A DNA stretch of 64,000 nucleotides from Alistipes ihumii AP11 (GCF_025144665.1 NZ_CP102294.1:558001-622000); one strand, 5' to 3'; shown: positions 1 to 8,974, numbered from the stretch's first letter. The notes: a model not told the origin generated them from the sequence alone. Program-made: numbers and translations.

Positions 1-607
1 ACGCGCCGCACCGCTCGGCAATCCGGTCGTCGGTCCAGCGGGGACGGGCGGGCGACAGCACGACCTTCTCCATCATCTGGCCGATCACGCCGTCCGAGAG
101 AATCATCACCGGATTGCGATATTTGAACGCCAAATCGAATCCCAGCGGCACGAAATCGTACATCTCCTGCACGGAATAGGGCGCCAGCACGATCAGATGG
201 TAATCGCCGTGCCCGCCGCCCTTGACGGCCTGAAAATAGTCGGCCTGCGAAGGCTGGATCGTACCGAGCCCCGGACCTCCCCTCGACACGTTGACCACCA
301 CGCACGGCAGCTCGGCCCCGGCCAGATAGCTCAGCCCCTCGCACATCAGACTGATGCCGGGGCTTGACGACGAGGTCATCACGCGCTTGCCGGTCGCCGC
401 TCCGCCATACACCATGTTGATCGCAGCGACCTCGCTCTCGGCCTGAATCACCGTCATGCCCGAAGTCTCCCACGGACGCATTTCCATCAGCGTTTCGAGC
501 ACTTCGGACTGGGGCGTTATCGGATAGCCGAAATAGCCGTCGCAGCCGCACCGCACGGCGGCTTCGGCGACCACCTCGTTCCCTTTCATCAATTTGATCT
601 CTTCCAT
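1..607 (-). CDS. vorB: 2-oxoacid:ferredoxin oxidoreductase alpha subunit, VorB type (partial, 3' end outside window)
   Basis: The first ~202 residues are present; the C-terminus lies beyond the left edge. The protein starts [17 protein letters not shown] and carries the family's [12 protein letters not shown] segment, the [17 protein letters not shown] stretch, [11 protein letters not shown] and [16 protein letters not shown]. These match the pyrimidine-domain subunit of 2-oxoacid oxidoreductases annotated as 3-methyl-2-oxobutanoate dehydrogenase VorB. The enzyme oxidatively decarboxylates a branched-chain or related 2-oxoacid to its CoA ester, reducing ferredoxin, in the cytoplasm. It lies 22 bp downstream of a two-cluster ferredoxin subunit on the same strand, so the two form an operon. 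Substrate (2-oxoisovalerate or 2-oxoglutarate) cannot be decided from this fragment. Confidence 0.9.
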   Translation of the reverse strand, partial: MEEIKLMKGNEVVAEAAVRCGCDGYFGYPITPQSEVLETLMEMRPWETSGMTVIQAESEVAAINMVYGGAATGKRVMTSSSSPGISLMCEGLSYLAGAELPCVVVNVSRGGPGLGTIQPSQADYFQAVKGGGHGDYHLIVLAPYSVQEMYDFVPLGFDLAFKYRNPVMILSDGVIGQMMEKVVLSPARPRWTDDRIAERCGA

Positions 608-629
608 ATCGCTATGATTTTTCACGTCG

Positions 630-863
630 TCAGGGCTCCGTAAACTTCTGCCTGTACACCGTAATGCAACTATCGGGACAAACGCTCGCGCAAGAAGCGC
701 AACCCGTACAAGCCTCGGGCGAAACCATCCGCGAGAAACGATAACCCTTGCCGTTGACCTCGCCGCTCAACGCGAGAACCTTCATCGGACAAGCGACCAC
801 GCACAGCTCGCATCCCTTGCAGCGTTCGGCGTCGACTACGACCGTCCCCTTAATCTTTGCCAT
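630..863 (-). CDS. 2x[4Fe-4S] ferredoxin subunit of the 2-oxoacid oxidoreductase
   Basis: A 77-aa protein with two classic four-cysteine cluster motifs: [12 protein letters not shown] near residue 15 and [12 protein letters not shown] near residue 52. This is the delta (VorD/KorD-type) subunit that passes electrons from the thiamine-diphosphate subunits to free ferredoxin. It is the first gene of the operon and is followed after 22 bp by the alpha subunit. The ATG at 861-863 sits about 20 nt downstream of a TAAATTTG -7 element. Context supports the subunit role; alone it could only be called a bacterial-type ferredoxin. Confidence 0.9.
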   Translation of the reverse strand: MAKIKGTVVVDAERCKGCELCVVACPMKVLALSGEVNGKGYRFSRMVSPEACTGCASCASVCPDSCITVYRQKFTEP

Positions 864-884
864 AGAATTTCGTTTATTTTCTTA

Positions 885-892
885 CAAATTTA
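885..892 (-). promoter_or_regulatory. -7 promoter element for the ferredoxin/vorB operon
   Basis: The minus strand reads TAAATTTG, a perfect match to the Bacteroidota -7 consensus TAnnTTTG, 21 nt upstream of the ferredoxin ATG. No clear -33 element was found. Confidence 0.55.
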
Positions 893-1264
893 TCCGCCGC
901 ATATAAAAATAGTAATAATTTTTCATTCGAAATACGATATTCAAGAAAATGTACTTTCCTTTTTCCGCCTCATTCTCACCGCATAAAAACATAAAAAACA
1001 AAAAGCGTCAGCTTTTCCTACCGTTTTCCTGCAAGCCGATGACGAAACCGTGCCTGTCGATTCTGCAAGCAATTCATTCCTGCGAAGAAAATCCCTCGCC
1101 GCTGGGAAATCACAGAAAATCGAAAGAAACAAATTGAAATTCCTCAAGCCGAAATACATCCGAATCGATCGGAATATCCCGACCCAACCGACGAATAGCA
1201 ATTTTTTATTTCATTTACCTAAAAAACCGCCACTTTGCCTATTATCTGTCAGTATATTACACGG
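893..1264. other. gene-free AT-rich intergenic region
   Basis: This stretch lies between the divergent oxidoreductase operon and the lipoprotein gene. Short open frames on both strands overlap each other and have no recognisable protein features. Nothing is seen apart from the flanking promoters. Confidence 0.5.
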
Positions 1265-1295
1265 TTGACAAATCGGATCGGAATCCTTATGTTTG
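1265..1295 (+). promoter_or_regulatory. Bacteroidota-type promoter of the lipoprotein gene
   Basis: A TTG (-33) at 1265-1267 and TATGTTTG (-7) at 1288-1295 are separated by 20 bp, the usual spacing for the primary sigma factor of this phylum. The gene's ATG follows 57 nt later. Confidence 0.65.
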
Positions 1296-1352
1296 TACTA
1301 CAAGCTCGGCTACCGAGTTTCTTAATTTACTAACTAACACGGATTTACTATC

Positions 1353-2993
1353 ATGAAGAAATTTTACCCGATCTTATTATGCATGGCGGGCCTGCTTTGG
1401 ATGAATACGGCGTGCGACGATTCCGACGAAGGCCAGGGCCAGGGACCGGAAAAAGAAAGTACGGAAACCGCCATGAAATACGTGACGGCCACATACGTCG
1501 GCGAACAAAACGCATGCGGCTTTTTCACTTTCGACTTTTGTACAGAGCCTACGGGCGAGAACGAAGCAATCCCTGCGAATGCCTCCGGACTGCACATAGA
1601 ACTTTATTCGGACGTCGTGGCGCCCGAAAATCTGCTGGATGCCAGCATCGCTCCGGGAAGGTACGCGACAGGGGAGACTCCGGGCAAATTCACGATCCAG
1701 TCCGGACAGACAGCCGAGGGAAGGGTCACCGGTTCCTACTACTACACTACGGACGTAAACGGCAATGTCACCAAGCTCCCTGTAACCGAAGGCGAGATTT
1801 ACTTCGTCATAACGGACGGCAATCAGGCGGCTTTCATCTCCGACCTGAAGATCGACCAGCAGGAAAACAAATGGGTGTCCTGCGAATACAACGGCAAGAT
1901 AGACGTCGAACCGGTCTACCATACGGTCTTCACCGCTCAGACCGGATGGTACTGGGGGGACGACGACTATGACTATCCCGGTATCGGACAATATCTAATC
2001 ACCCTATACGACGGCGAATACGACAGCCAAGGCCTGATCGAAGGAACCTCCATATCGCTCAGCTACTATGCCGAAATGGCGCCTAAGGCATGGGAAGCAC
2101 AAATTCCCGAGGGCATTTATCACAGCTCGACGGAGTACCAGAAGGGGACGATCCTCGTAGCCACTCCGGAAATCATCGAGGAACAGCCTTGGAGCATATA
2201 CGGTTATGCCATGCGTAAACAGATCGTCAATGGCGAAACAAACGAGCATTTCGCCATCGAGGTCGTTTCCAAAGTCGAAAAGATCGGGGACGGGCAATAC
2301 GTTCTCAAATTCAACATCCTGTTCAACAACGGAGAGAGGCATCTTTCAAAATACGTCGGTAACGTAAGGCAAGGCGACGAGTTCACGAAAACAACCCTGA
2401 CGCAGGATCTGACGATGGAAACGCCCGGCTTCGGCTACATCGAGTACAACGGTCCTTCGCCGATGTGGAATATCAAGGGAGTCAATCGCTGGAGTATTCG
2501 ACTCTACACCGACGGAATAGTCGTACATCCTGACCAATACTGGGGCGTCGAACTGAACGGGGAAGGCGAATATATCACAATCGAATTATTCACCGACTCG
2601 CATTATACGACCGAAATTCCGGAAGGCCGCTATGTCATATCGAAAGAAGAAGTACCTTATCATGCCAATATGGGCCAAGGCGGCTGGGGCTACAACTTCG
2701 GCACATGGTACTACGACTTGGGAGACAATCAGGCTCCGGCCGTATCCGGCGAGGTTAATGTCGGCAGAAACGGCGACGACTATACGGTCGCTTTCCAACT
2801 GATCGACGACAGGGGGAACACCATTCAAAGCGATTATACGGGTCCCCTGCAGTACTGGGACAGCTACAACACTTCCAGCGCAGCTCCCGCTCCTGCTTGG
2901 TTGTCCGCTCCTTCCTCGAGCTACGAGGCAGCAAAAGCAGCAAAAGTCACGAGCGATCTCGAACAACATAACGGAAAGCAGAACGAAAAATAA
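1353..2993 (+). CDS. large surface lipoprotein with three internal repeats, function unknown
   Basis: A 546-aa protein with a type II signal peptide ending in lipobox MNTAC (lipidated Cys21). The Asp-Asp-Ser-Asp-Glu that follows resembles the acidic signal that sends Bacteroidota lipoproteins to the cell surface. I recognise no catalytic family. The mature part appears to hold three copies of a ~130-150 residue beta-rich unit (about residues 45-185, 190-337 and 360-500). Shared landmarks are an I-x-L-Y/F strand, a turn IAPGRY, IPEGIY or IPEGRY, a Y-x-V/L-x-F strand, and a closing Y-x-G. The C-terminal ~45 residues are Ala/Ser/Lys-rich and probably disordered. It is monocistronic: own promoter upstream, terminator downstream. 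A binding or adhesin role is possible but not shown. Confidence 0.75.
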   Translation: MKKFYPILLCMAGLLWMNTACDDSDEGQGQGPEKESTETAMKYVTATYVGEQNACGFFTFDFCTEPTGENEAIPANASGLHIELYSDVVAPENLLDASIAPGRYATGETPGKFTIQSGQTAEGRVTGSYYYTTDVNGNVTKLPVTEGEIYFVITDGNQAAFISDLKIDQQENKWVSCEYNGKIDVEPVYHTVFTAQTGWYWGDDDYDYPGIGQYLITLYDGEYDSQGLIEGTSISLSYYAEMAPKAWEAQIPEGIYHSSTEYQKGTILVATPEIIEEQPWSIYGYAMRKQIVNGETNEHFAIEVVSKVEKIGDGQYVLKFNILFNNGERHLSKYVGNVRQGDEFTKTTLTQDLTMETPGFGYIEYNGPSPMWNIKGVNRWSIRLYTDGIVVHPDQYWGVELNGEGEYITIELFTDSHYTTEIPEGRYVISKEEVPYHANMGQGGWGYNFGTWYYDLGDNQAPAVSGEVNVGRNGDDYTVAFQLIDDRGNTIQSDYTGPLQYWDSYNTSSAAPAPAWLSAPSSSYEAAKAAKVTSDLEQHNGKQNEK

Positions 2994-3027
2994 GCGATCT
3001 TTTTCGGCTGTGTCGAAAACACTTTGA

Positions 3028-3070
3028 ACCGGCGCGGGAGTCCTTCGAGATTTTCCCGCGCCGGTCTTTT
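3028..3070 (+). terminator. rho-independent terminator of the lipoprotein gene
   Basis: Twelve-bp perfect GC-rich arms at 3028-3039 and 3054-3065 around a 14-nt loop, followed by CTTTT, begin 34 bp after the lipoprotein stop codon. Confidence 0.8.
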
Positions 3071-3207
3071 CCCCGCATGGCAAAACCTTCCGGCATGGGC
3101 TCTGCGACCGGCATCGCTTCTGCAAAGGCTCTCAAGCGGGAAAGCCATGTATAGGTTGGTTAAGCCCGGCCGATCAGACATGCAAAACAAGACGGCATGC
3201 CTGCAAA

Positions 3208-3238
3208 AAAACGGACGGGAACAAATTCCGTCCGTTTT
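3208..3238. terminator. bidirectional terminator between convergent genes
   Basis: Arms AAAACGGACGG (3208-3218) and CCGTCCGTTTT (3228-3238) flank a 9-nt loop. The A and T runs allow termination in both directions. It lies 38 bp past the stop of the minus-strand serine operon. Confidence 0.75.
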
Positions 3239-3275
3239 CTCTTATAAAGCGATTCGCTTCAAAACCTTCGCCACG

Positions 3276-4517
3276 TCAATCGAGCGAGTGAATGACCAGC
3301 CCCGAGCGTAGTTTCGGCTCGAACCAAGTGGTCTTCGGAGGCATGATCTGGCCCGAGTCGGCGATATCGATCAACTGTTTCATCGAAACCGGATAGAGCG
3401 CGAAAGCCACCTTCATTTCGCCGCTATCGACCCGGCGCTGCAACTCGCCGAGTCCCCGGATACCGCCGACGAAGTCGATCCGCTTGTCCGTGCGCAGGTC
3501 CTTGATGCCCAGCAACCGGTCCAGCACGCGCTCCGAAAGGACCGTCACGTCCAGTACCCCGATCGGATCGCTGTCGTCGTAGGTCCCTTCGCGTGCCGTC
3601 AGACTGTACCAGCGCCCGTCGAGATACATCGAGAAATTGTGCAGCGCGACGGGATGATAGATGCCCGTGCCCTTGTCCTCGACGATGAAATCCTTCTCGA
3701 GCGCCCGGAGCAGCTCCTCGGGCGACAAGCCGTTCAGGTCCTTCACTACGCGATTGTAGTCGATGATCTTCAACTGGCTGTCCGGAAAGATGACGGCCAA
3801 GAAATAGCAATACTCCTCATGACCTGTGTGCGCCCCGTTAGCTCGCATCTTTTCCTCGGCGACACGCGCGGCAGCGGCCGTGCGATGATGCCCGTCGGCC
3901 ACGTACAACGCCGGAATCTCGTCGAATATCTCCGTAATGCGCCGCTGAATCTCCTGATCGTCGATCACCCAGAAACGATGTCCGAAACCGTCGGCCGCCG
4001 TGAAATCGTACTCGGGCGGATTGTTCTCGACGACACCGCTAATAATCATATCCATTTCGGCATTGGCCGGATAGGAGAAAAACACGGGCTCGATATTGGC
4101 GTTCTGATTCCGCACGTGAATCATACGGTCCTCCTCCTTGTCGGGACGCGTCAGCTCGTGCTTCTTGATCCTGCCGCGGACATAATCGTCGAAATGACAG
4201 GCGGCGACCAGCCCGTACTGCGTACGGCCGTCCATCGTCTGCGCATAGACGTAGTACTTCTCCTCGTCGTCCTGCACGAGCCACCCGCGCTCGCGCCAGC
4301 GCCGGAAGTTCTCGACGGCCTTGCGGTAGACTTCCTCGCAATGCTCGTCGGCGATCGGATCGAAATCGATCTCCGGCTTGATGATGTGGAGCAGCGATTT
4401 TTCGGTAGCTTCCTTTTTAGCCTCCTGCGAATTGAGCACGTCGTACGGACGCGAGGCCACCTCGGCGGCGTATTTCCTCGGCGGGCGGATGCCCCGGAAC
4501 GGTTTGATCTTTACCAT
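3276..4517 (-). CDS. DUF1015 family protein, last gene of the serine biosynthesis operon
   Basis: A 413-aa cytoplasmic protein recognised as DUF1015 by its start (VKIKPFRGIRPP), the SRPYDVLN segment and the central ADGHHRTAAAARVAEE motif. The biochemical role is not established. The D-G-H-H-R-x-A-A motif resembles the nucleotide/phosphate-binding G-x-H-R motif of the ParB/sulfiredoxin fold, which also includes an archaeal serine kinase; that link is my inference. It is the third gene after serC and serA on the same strand, with 90 bp to serA. The repeated association with serA/serC in this phylum suggests a role in serine or phosphoserine metabolism. No serB is in the window. Confidence 0.85.
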   Translation of the reverse strand: MVKIKPFRGIRPPRKYAAEVASRPYDVLNSQEAKKEATEKSLLHIIKPEIDFDPIADEHCEEVYRKAVENFRRWRERGWLVQDDEEKYYVYAQTMDGRTQYGLVAACHFDDYVRGRIKKHELTRPDKEEDRMIHVRNQNANIEPVFFSYPANAEMDMIISGVVENNPPEYDFTAADGFGHRFWVIDDQEIQRRITEIFDEIPALYVADGHHRTAAAARVAEEKMRANGAHTGHEEYCYFLAVIFPDSQLKIIDYNRVVKDLNGLSPEELLRALEKDFIVEDKGTGIYHPVALHNFSMYLDGRWYSLTAREGTYDDSDPIGVLDVTVLSERVLDRLLGIKDLRTDKRIDFVGGIRGLGELQRRVDSGEMKVAFALYPVSMKQLIDIADSGQIMPPKTTWFEPKLRSGLVIHSLD

Positions 4518-4564
4518 ATTTCCTATTTTTTGAATGATACTATCCGGACAACCGAAGATGCAAA

Positions 4565-4589
4565 GCCCCCGGAACGATGTTCCGGGGGC
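4565..4589 (-). terminator. strong hairpin between serA and the DUF1015 gene
   Basis: Perfect 11-bp arms GCCCCCGGAAC (4565-4575) and GTTCCGGGGGC (4579-4589) surround a 3-nt loop. The minus-strand side lacks a proper U-tract, so it may only reduce transcription of the last gene or protect the serC-serA mRNA 3' end. Confidence 0.5.
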
Positions 4590-4607
4590 CCGTTCTTCGG
4601 CGAAGAA

Positions 4608-5528
4608 CTACTTGTTGACCTGAAACCTGCGATTGCCGTTTTTCAGGAAATCGACCGTCTGACGGGCAGCTGCCAAACCCGCATTCAGATTGGCCTCGGC
4701 CGTCTCGGCCCCCATCTTCTTCGGCGTAGCGAACACCCGCTTGCCGAACTTCTCCGTCAGCAAAGGTTGTGCCTCGGCAGCGATGTCGGTGATATATTTC
4801 AGGTCGGCGCGTTCTTCGAACGCCCGAATCAATCCCTGCTCGTCGATCACCTCCTTACGCGCGGTATTGATCAGTACGCCGCCCTTGGGCATACTCGACA
4901 GCAATTCGTAACCGATCGATCCCCGCGTCTGGGCCGTAGCCGGAATGTGCAGCGAAACGTAATCGGACGAGGCATACAACTCCTCGACCGTTCCGACCGC
5001 CTCGACGCCGTCGGCTTCCAGCTGCCTCGGATCGACGAACGGATCGAACGCCTTCACGCTCATGCCGAGCGCACGCCCGTAGCGCGCCACGATACGTCCC
5101 ACGTTGCCGTAGGCATGGATTCCGAGACGCTTGCCGCTTACTTCGGCTCCCGTACCCGGCGTGAACTGGTTGCGCGAGATGAAGATCATCATGCTCACGA
5201 CCAGCTCGGCCACGGCATTCGAATTCTGTCCGGGCGTGTTCATCACGACGATGCCCCTCTCGGTGCAGGCCGCCAAATCGACGTTGTCGTAGCCGGCTCC
5301 GGCCCGCACGACGATTTTCAGGTTCCGGGCCGCATCGATCACCTCGCGCGTGACCTTATCGCTGCGGACGATCAGTCCGTCGGCATCGGCCACGGCGGCC
5401 AGCAGTTCCGCCTTATCGGCGTACTTTTCGAGCAGAGCCAGCTCGTATCCGGCTCCCTCGACGATTTCTCGTATACCGTCGACCGCCGCCTTGGCAAACG
5501 GTTTCTCGGTAGCTACCAATATTTTCAT
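4608..5528 (-). CDS. serA: D-3-phosphoglycerate dehydrogenase, short type III form
   Basis: Catalyses NAD-dependent oxidation of 3-phosphoglycerate to 3-phosphohydroxypyruvate, the first step of serine synthesis. The chosen start gives MKILVATEKPF and 306 aa, with no ACT or intervening domain, hence the type III class. An in-frame Met 27 codons upstream (start at 5609) would add a non-homologous leader. Visible features are RAGAGYDNVDL, the Rossmann segment LGIHAYGNVGRIVARYG and NTARKEVIDEQGL. In the segment that is normally T-P-H, this protein has ATPKKMGAET, so Lys270 replaces the catalytic His, as reported for other type III enzymes. It lies 87 bp after serC in the same operon. Confidence 0.93.
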   Translation of the reverse strand: MKILVATEKPFAKAAVDGIREIVEGAGYELALLEKYADKAELLAAVADADGLIVRSDKVTREVIDAARNLKIVVRAGAGYDNVDLAACTERGIVVMNTPGQNSNAVAELVVSMMIFISRNQFTPGTGAEVSGKRLGIHAYGNVGRIVARYGRALGMSVKAFDPFVDPRQLEADGVEAVGTVEELYASSDYVSLHIPATAQTRGSIGYELLSSMPKGGVLINTARKEVIDEQGLIRAFEERADLKYITDIAAEAQPLLTEKFGKRVFATPKKMGAETAEANLNAGLAAARQTVDFLKNGNRRFQVNK

Positions 5529-5615
5529 AAACGTAACGTTCTCTAAGGTTTCAAACGAAATGGCTTTTTTCACCCGCGAAGGTCCGGGGTACATGACGAG
5601 GATTCCCATAAACGC

Positions 5616-6689
5616 CTATTTGGCATGGATCTTCTCGAACTCGCGCATGCAGTCGACCAGTGCCTGCACGCTCTCGATCGGCAGCGCATTGTAGATCGAC
5701 GCGCGGAAACCGCCCACCAGACGGTGCCCCTTGATGCCGACCATACCTTTGCCCTTGGCGAACTCGAGGAACTCGGGTGCCAGATCGGCATACGGCTCGC
5801 TCATCACGAAGCAGACGTTCATCAGCGAGCGGTCCTCCTTGACGGCCGTCCCGACGAACAGCGGGTTACGGTCGATTTCGGCGTAGAGCAGATCGGCTTT
5901 CGCCTTGTTGCGCTTTTGGATTTCGGGTACGCCCCCGATCGACTTGAGCCACTTGAGCGTCTCCTTCACGACATAGATCGCGAACACGGGAGGCGTATTG
6001 AACATCGACTTGCTGGCGATGTGATTGCGGTAGTCGACCATCGAGGGCAGCGGACGGGAAACCTTGCCCAGCGCGTCCTCCCGCACGATGACGAACGTCA
6101 CGCCGGCAGGACCGATGTTCTTCTGCGCGCCGCCGTAGATCATCGCGTACTTGCTCACGTCGACCGGACGGCTCAGAATGTCGGAACTCATATCGGCGAT
6201 CAGCGGAACCGGCGAATCGATGTCGGTGTGGTACTCCGTGCCGTAAATCGTATTGTTGGAGGTAATGTGCAGATAATCCAAATCCGACGGGATGGCGTAT
6301 CCTTTCGGAATATAGGTGAAGTTCTTGTCTTCCGAGGAAGCGAGCACCTCGACCTCGCCGAACAATTTGGCCTCTTTGATCGCCTTCTTGGCCCATACGC
6401 CCGTATTGACGTAACCGGCTTTCTTTTCGAGAAAATTGTAGGGCACTTCGAAAAACTGGGTGCTGGCGCCGCCGCCCAAGAAAAGAACTTTGTAGTTGTC
6501 GGGAATATGCAGCAATTCGCGGAAAAGCGCCTCGGCTTCGTCGTTCACGGCTTCGAAATCTTTCGTCCGGTGCGATATTTCCAGCAGCGACAGCCCGATG
6601 CCTTCGAAGTCCAAAATAGCCTTGGCGGCATTCTCGATGGCTACGCGCGGCAGAATCGACGGTCCTGCGTTGAAATTGTGTTTTTTCAT
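5616..6689 (-). CDS. serC: 3-phosphoserine aminotransferase
   Basis: A PLP-dependent class V aminotransferase (357 aa) that converts 3-phosphohydroxypyruvate and glutamate to phosphoserine and 2-oxoglutarate. The same enzyme family acts in pyridoxal phosphate synthesis. Recognised from the start [16 protein letters not shown], the [17 protein letters not shown] substrate-loop region, the PLP-lysine segment [13 protein letters not shown], and the C-terminal [15 protein letters not shown]. Length is typical. It is the first gene of serC-serA-DUF1015 and has a candidate promoter about 55 bp upstream. Confidence 0.97.
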   Translation of the reverse strand: MKKHNFNAGPSILPRVAIENAAKAILDFEGIGLSLLEISHRTKDFEAVNDEAEALFRELLHIPDNYKVLFLGGGASTQFFEVPYNFLEKKAGYVNTGVWAKKAIKEAKLFGEVEVLASSEDKNFTYIPKGYAIPSDLDYLHITSNNTIYGTEYHTDIDSPVPLIADMSSDILSRPVDVSKYAMIYGGAQKNIGPAGVTFVIVREDALGKVSRPLPSMVDYRNHIASKSMFNTPPVFAIYVVKETLKWLKSIGGVPEIQKRNKAKADLLYAEIDRNPLFVGTAVKEDRSLMNVCFVMSEPYADLAPEFLEFAKGKGMVGIKGHRLVGGFRASIYNALPIESVQALVDCMREFEKIHAK

Positions 6690-6744
6690 CGTCGTAAAAG
6701 AAATTATACGGTTAATACTCTAAAAGAATCGGGAATAACAGCTT

Positions 6745-6752
6745 CAAACTTA
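6745..6752 (-). promoter_or_regulatory. -7 element for the serC operon
   Basis: The minus strand reads TAAGTTTG (TAnnTTTG), 55 nt upstream of the serC ATG. The -33 region is weak. Confidence 0.5.
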
Positions 6753-6838
6753 CCAAAAAATCTCCGAACCGCGAAAGATTTTCCCGTTTTTATACAACAA
6801 CCCGAAACCGTCCATTTTTTTTAACGCGTTTTTTGGCT

Positions 6839-6846
6839 TACTTTTG
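6839..6846 (+). promoter_or_regulatory. -7 element for the yicC operon
   Basis: TACTTTTG lies 24 nt before the yicC ATG at 6871, with a T-rich stretch upstream. Transcription would start near 6853, which rules out the in-frame Met codon at 6844. Confidence 0.6.
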
Positions 6847-6870
6847 CAAGCGTTTCCAAATGATAGCGTG

Positions 6871-7755
6871 ATGATTAAATCGATGACAGGCTACGGCAAG
6901 GCCGAAGCCGCGACGGAGCACAAGAAGATAACCGTCGAAATCCGCTCGCTCAACAGCAAGCAGCTCGATCTGGCGGTCAAGCTGCCGTCCGCATACCGCC
7001 AGTGCGAATACGAGATCCGTCAGAGAGTAGGCAAACGGCTCCAACGAGGGAAAATCGACGTCTTCGTATCGTACGAAACGGTAGGTCGGGCCACCGGCGT
7101 GACGATCGACCGGGACATTTTCGCGCACTATGCCGGGCAGCTCCGCGAACTCGCCGAGGCGAGCGGGCTGGGCTGGGGGAGCGCGGCGGCCGACGCGGCC
7201 GCGATGACGGCCATACTGAGGCTGCCCGACACCGTGCAGAACAACTCCGAAGCCGTTTCCGACGAAGAACTGACAGCACTTGGCAGCGCCGTAGCCGAAG
7301 CCCTCGACCGCATCGACGAGTTCCGCGCTCAGGAAGGAACCACGCTGATAGCCGACCTGCTCCGCCGCATCGACCGCATCGAGCAGATCAAAAACGAGAT
7401 CGAACCGTACGAGAAAGCACGCACCGAAACGATCAAGGCCCGGATTCGGGAACACGTCGAATCGCTCGGCATACCCTACGACGCGGGACGGCTCGAACAG
7501 GAAATGATCTACTACATCGAAAAACTGGACATCACCGAGGAGAAAGTCCGCCTGCAAAACCACTGCCGCTATTTCCGCGAAGTGGCGCATGCCGAGCAGG
7601 GAGCGGGCCGCAAGCTCGGGTTCATCGCGCAGGAGCTCGGGCGCGAGATCAATACGCTCGGATCGAAGTCCAACGAAGCGACGATGCAGAAAATGGTCGT
7701 CGAGATGAAGGACGAGCTCGAAAAGATCAAGGAGCAGGTGCTCAACATCTTGTAG
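6871..7755 (+). CDS. yicC: YicC family endoribonuclease
   Basis: A 294-aa member of the YicC/YloC family, which includes endoribonucleases implicated in small-RNA turnover. The diagnostic N-terminus MIKSMTGYGKAE fixes the start. The C-terminal signature REINTLGSKSNEA is followed by a charged helical tail ending LEKIKEQVLNIL. The middle is helical and rich in Glu/Arg. It is the first gene of a run with gmk (45 bp downstream) and nadD; yicC-gmk adjacency is common in bacteria. The RNA target here is unknown. Confidence 0.92.
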   Translation: MIKSMTGYGKAEAATEHKKITVEIRSLNSKQLDLAVKLPSAYRQCEYEIRQRVGKRLQRGKIDVFVSYETVGRATGVTIDRDIFAHYAGQLRELAEASGLGWGSAAADAAAMTAILRLPDTVQNNSEAVSDEELTALGSAVAEALDRIDEFRAQEGTTLIADLLRRIDRIEQIKNEIEPYEKARTETIKARIREHVESLGIPYDAGRLEQEMIYYIEKLDITEEKVRLQNHCRYFREVAHAEQGAGRKLGFIAQELGREINTLGSKSNEATMQKMVVEMKDELEKIKEQVLNIL

Positions 7756-7800
7756 AAGCACCTTTCCCGAATTAAATCCATCCGATCAAACGCTACAGCC

Positions 7801-8376
7801 ATGTCCCGAATCACCGAAGGAAAAGTCGTCATTTTCTCGGCTCCGTCCGGAGCGGGAAAGTCCACGATCATCGGCCGCCTGCTCGAAAAATTTCCCCGCC
7901 TCGAATTTTCCATATCGTGCACGAGCAGGCCGCCGCGAGGAAAAGAAGTTCACGGACGCGAGTACTATTTCCTCAGCAACGACGAGTTCAAAGCGCGCGC
8001 GGGGGCAGGGGAGTTCGTCGAATGGGAGGAGGTCTATCCCGGAACCTGCTACGGCACGCTGCGCAGCGAAGTGGACAGGATATGGGAGAAGGGGAGCGTA
8101 ATCGTTTTCGACGTGGACGTCAAGGGAGGCGTCAATCTCAAGAAAACGTTCGGCGCAAGCGCCCTGTCCGTCTTCATCATGCCGCCTTCGGTCGATGAGC
8201 TGCGGCGCCGGCTCGTCGGCCGGGGAACCGACTCGGCCGAAACGATCGAAAAGCGGGTGGCCAAGGCCGAGCAGGAGATCGCCCATGCCCCGCAGTTCGA
8301 CCGGGTGATCGTGAACGACTCGCTCGAAGAAGCCGTCGCCGAGGCAGAAAAAACCGTCGCCGAATTCATCGGATAG
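7801..8376 (+). CDS. gmk: guanylate kinase
   Basis: Phosphorylates GMP to GDP with ATP, essential for guanine nucleotide supply. The 191-aa protein has the P-loop SAPSGAGKST (residues 13-22), the GMP-binding stretch SCTSRPPRGKEVHGREYYF, and the lid-region segment RRRLVGRGTDSAETIEKR. Length is usual for bacterial enzymes. It follows yicC by 45 bp, and its stop codon is one base before the nadD ATG, so the genes are probably translationally coupled. Confidence 0.97.
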   Translation: MSRITEGKVVIFSAPSGAGKSTIIGRLLEKFPRLEFSISCTSRPPRGKEVHGREYYFLSNDEFKARAGAGEFVEWEEVYPGTCYGTLRSEVDRIWEKGSVIVFDVDVKGGVNLKKTFGASALSVFIMPPSVDELRRRLVGRGTDSAETIEKRVAKAEQEIAHAPQFDRVIVNDSLEEAVAEAEKTVAEFIG

Positions 8377-8377
8377 C

Positions 8378-8974
8378 ATGGAAGCCGAGCCGACCATCCT
8401 GCTGCCGGGATCTTTCAACCCGATTCACAAAGGTCATCTGAGTATCGCCGAGAACGTTCTGCGAGCCATGCCCGAGGCTACGCTGTGGTTCGTCGTATCG
8501 CCGCAGAATCCGCTGAAATCCCCCTCAGAGCTCGCCGAGGAGCGACACCGGCTGCAAATGGCTCGGATAGCCGTCGGCTCGTCTCCGCTCAGAGAGCGCA
8601 TGGCCGTCTGCGACGTCGAATTCACGCTGCCCAAGCCGTCGCTGACACTGCGCACGCTCGATGTACTGCAAGCGAAATATCCGTCGCGCCGGTTCGCCCT
8701 GCTGGTCGGCACGGACATTGTCGGAGAGTTCGGACGCTGGTACCGGTCCGGGGAGATTCTGGACCGCTTCGAGGTTCTGGTCTATCCGCGCGGGACGGAG
8801 CCGGACAGCGTTTCCGACGAACGCTTCACGTTTCTGAAAGACGTCCCGACCATTCCCGTCGTAGCGACCGATATTCGCGCCAGAATCCGCCGGGGAGAGA
8901 ACCCGGCCGACGACTTGCCTCCCGGCGTGTGGGAATACATCAAGGAAAACGGACTCTATGGATACGCCCGATGA
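8378..8974 (+). CDS. nadD: nicotinate-nucleotide adenylyltransferase
   Basis: Adenylates nicotinate mononucleotide to deamido-NAD in NAD synthesis. The 198-aa protein has the nucleotidylyltransferase motif GSFNPIHKGH with the catalytic HxGH at residues 17-20, and the C-terminal ATDIRARIRRG that stands for the family's ISSTxIR motif (the first Ser is Ala-Thr here). The start lies 1 bp after gmk. Its last 17 bp overlap the next small gene. Confidence 0.94.
   Translation: MEAEPTILLPGSFNPIHKGHLSIAENVLRAMPEATLWFVVSPQNPLKSPSELAEERHRLQMARIAVGSSPLRERMAVCDVEFTLPKPSLTLRTLDVLQAKYPSRRFALLVGTDIVGEFGRWYRSGEILDRFEVLVYPRGTEPDSVSDERFTFLKDVPTIPVVATDIRARIRRGENPADDLPPGVWEYIKENGLYGYAR

Noticed and set aside
4565-4589. 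Operon-ending terminator that would separate DUF1015 from serA
   Set aside because: The stem is strong but has no U-tract on the minus strand, so I kept DUF1015 in the operon with lower output as an option.
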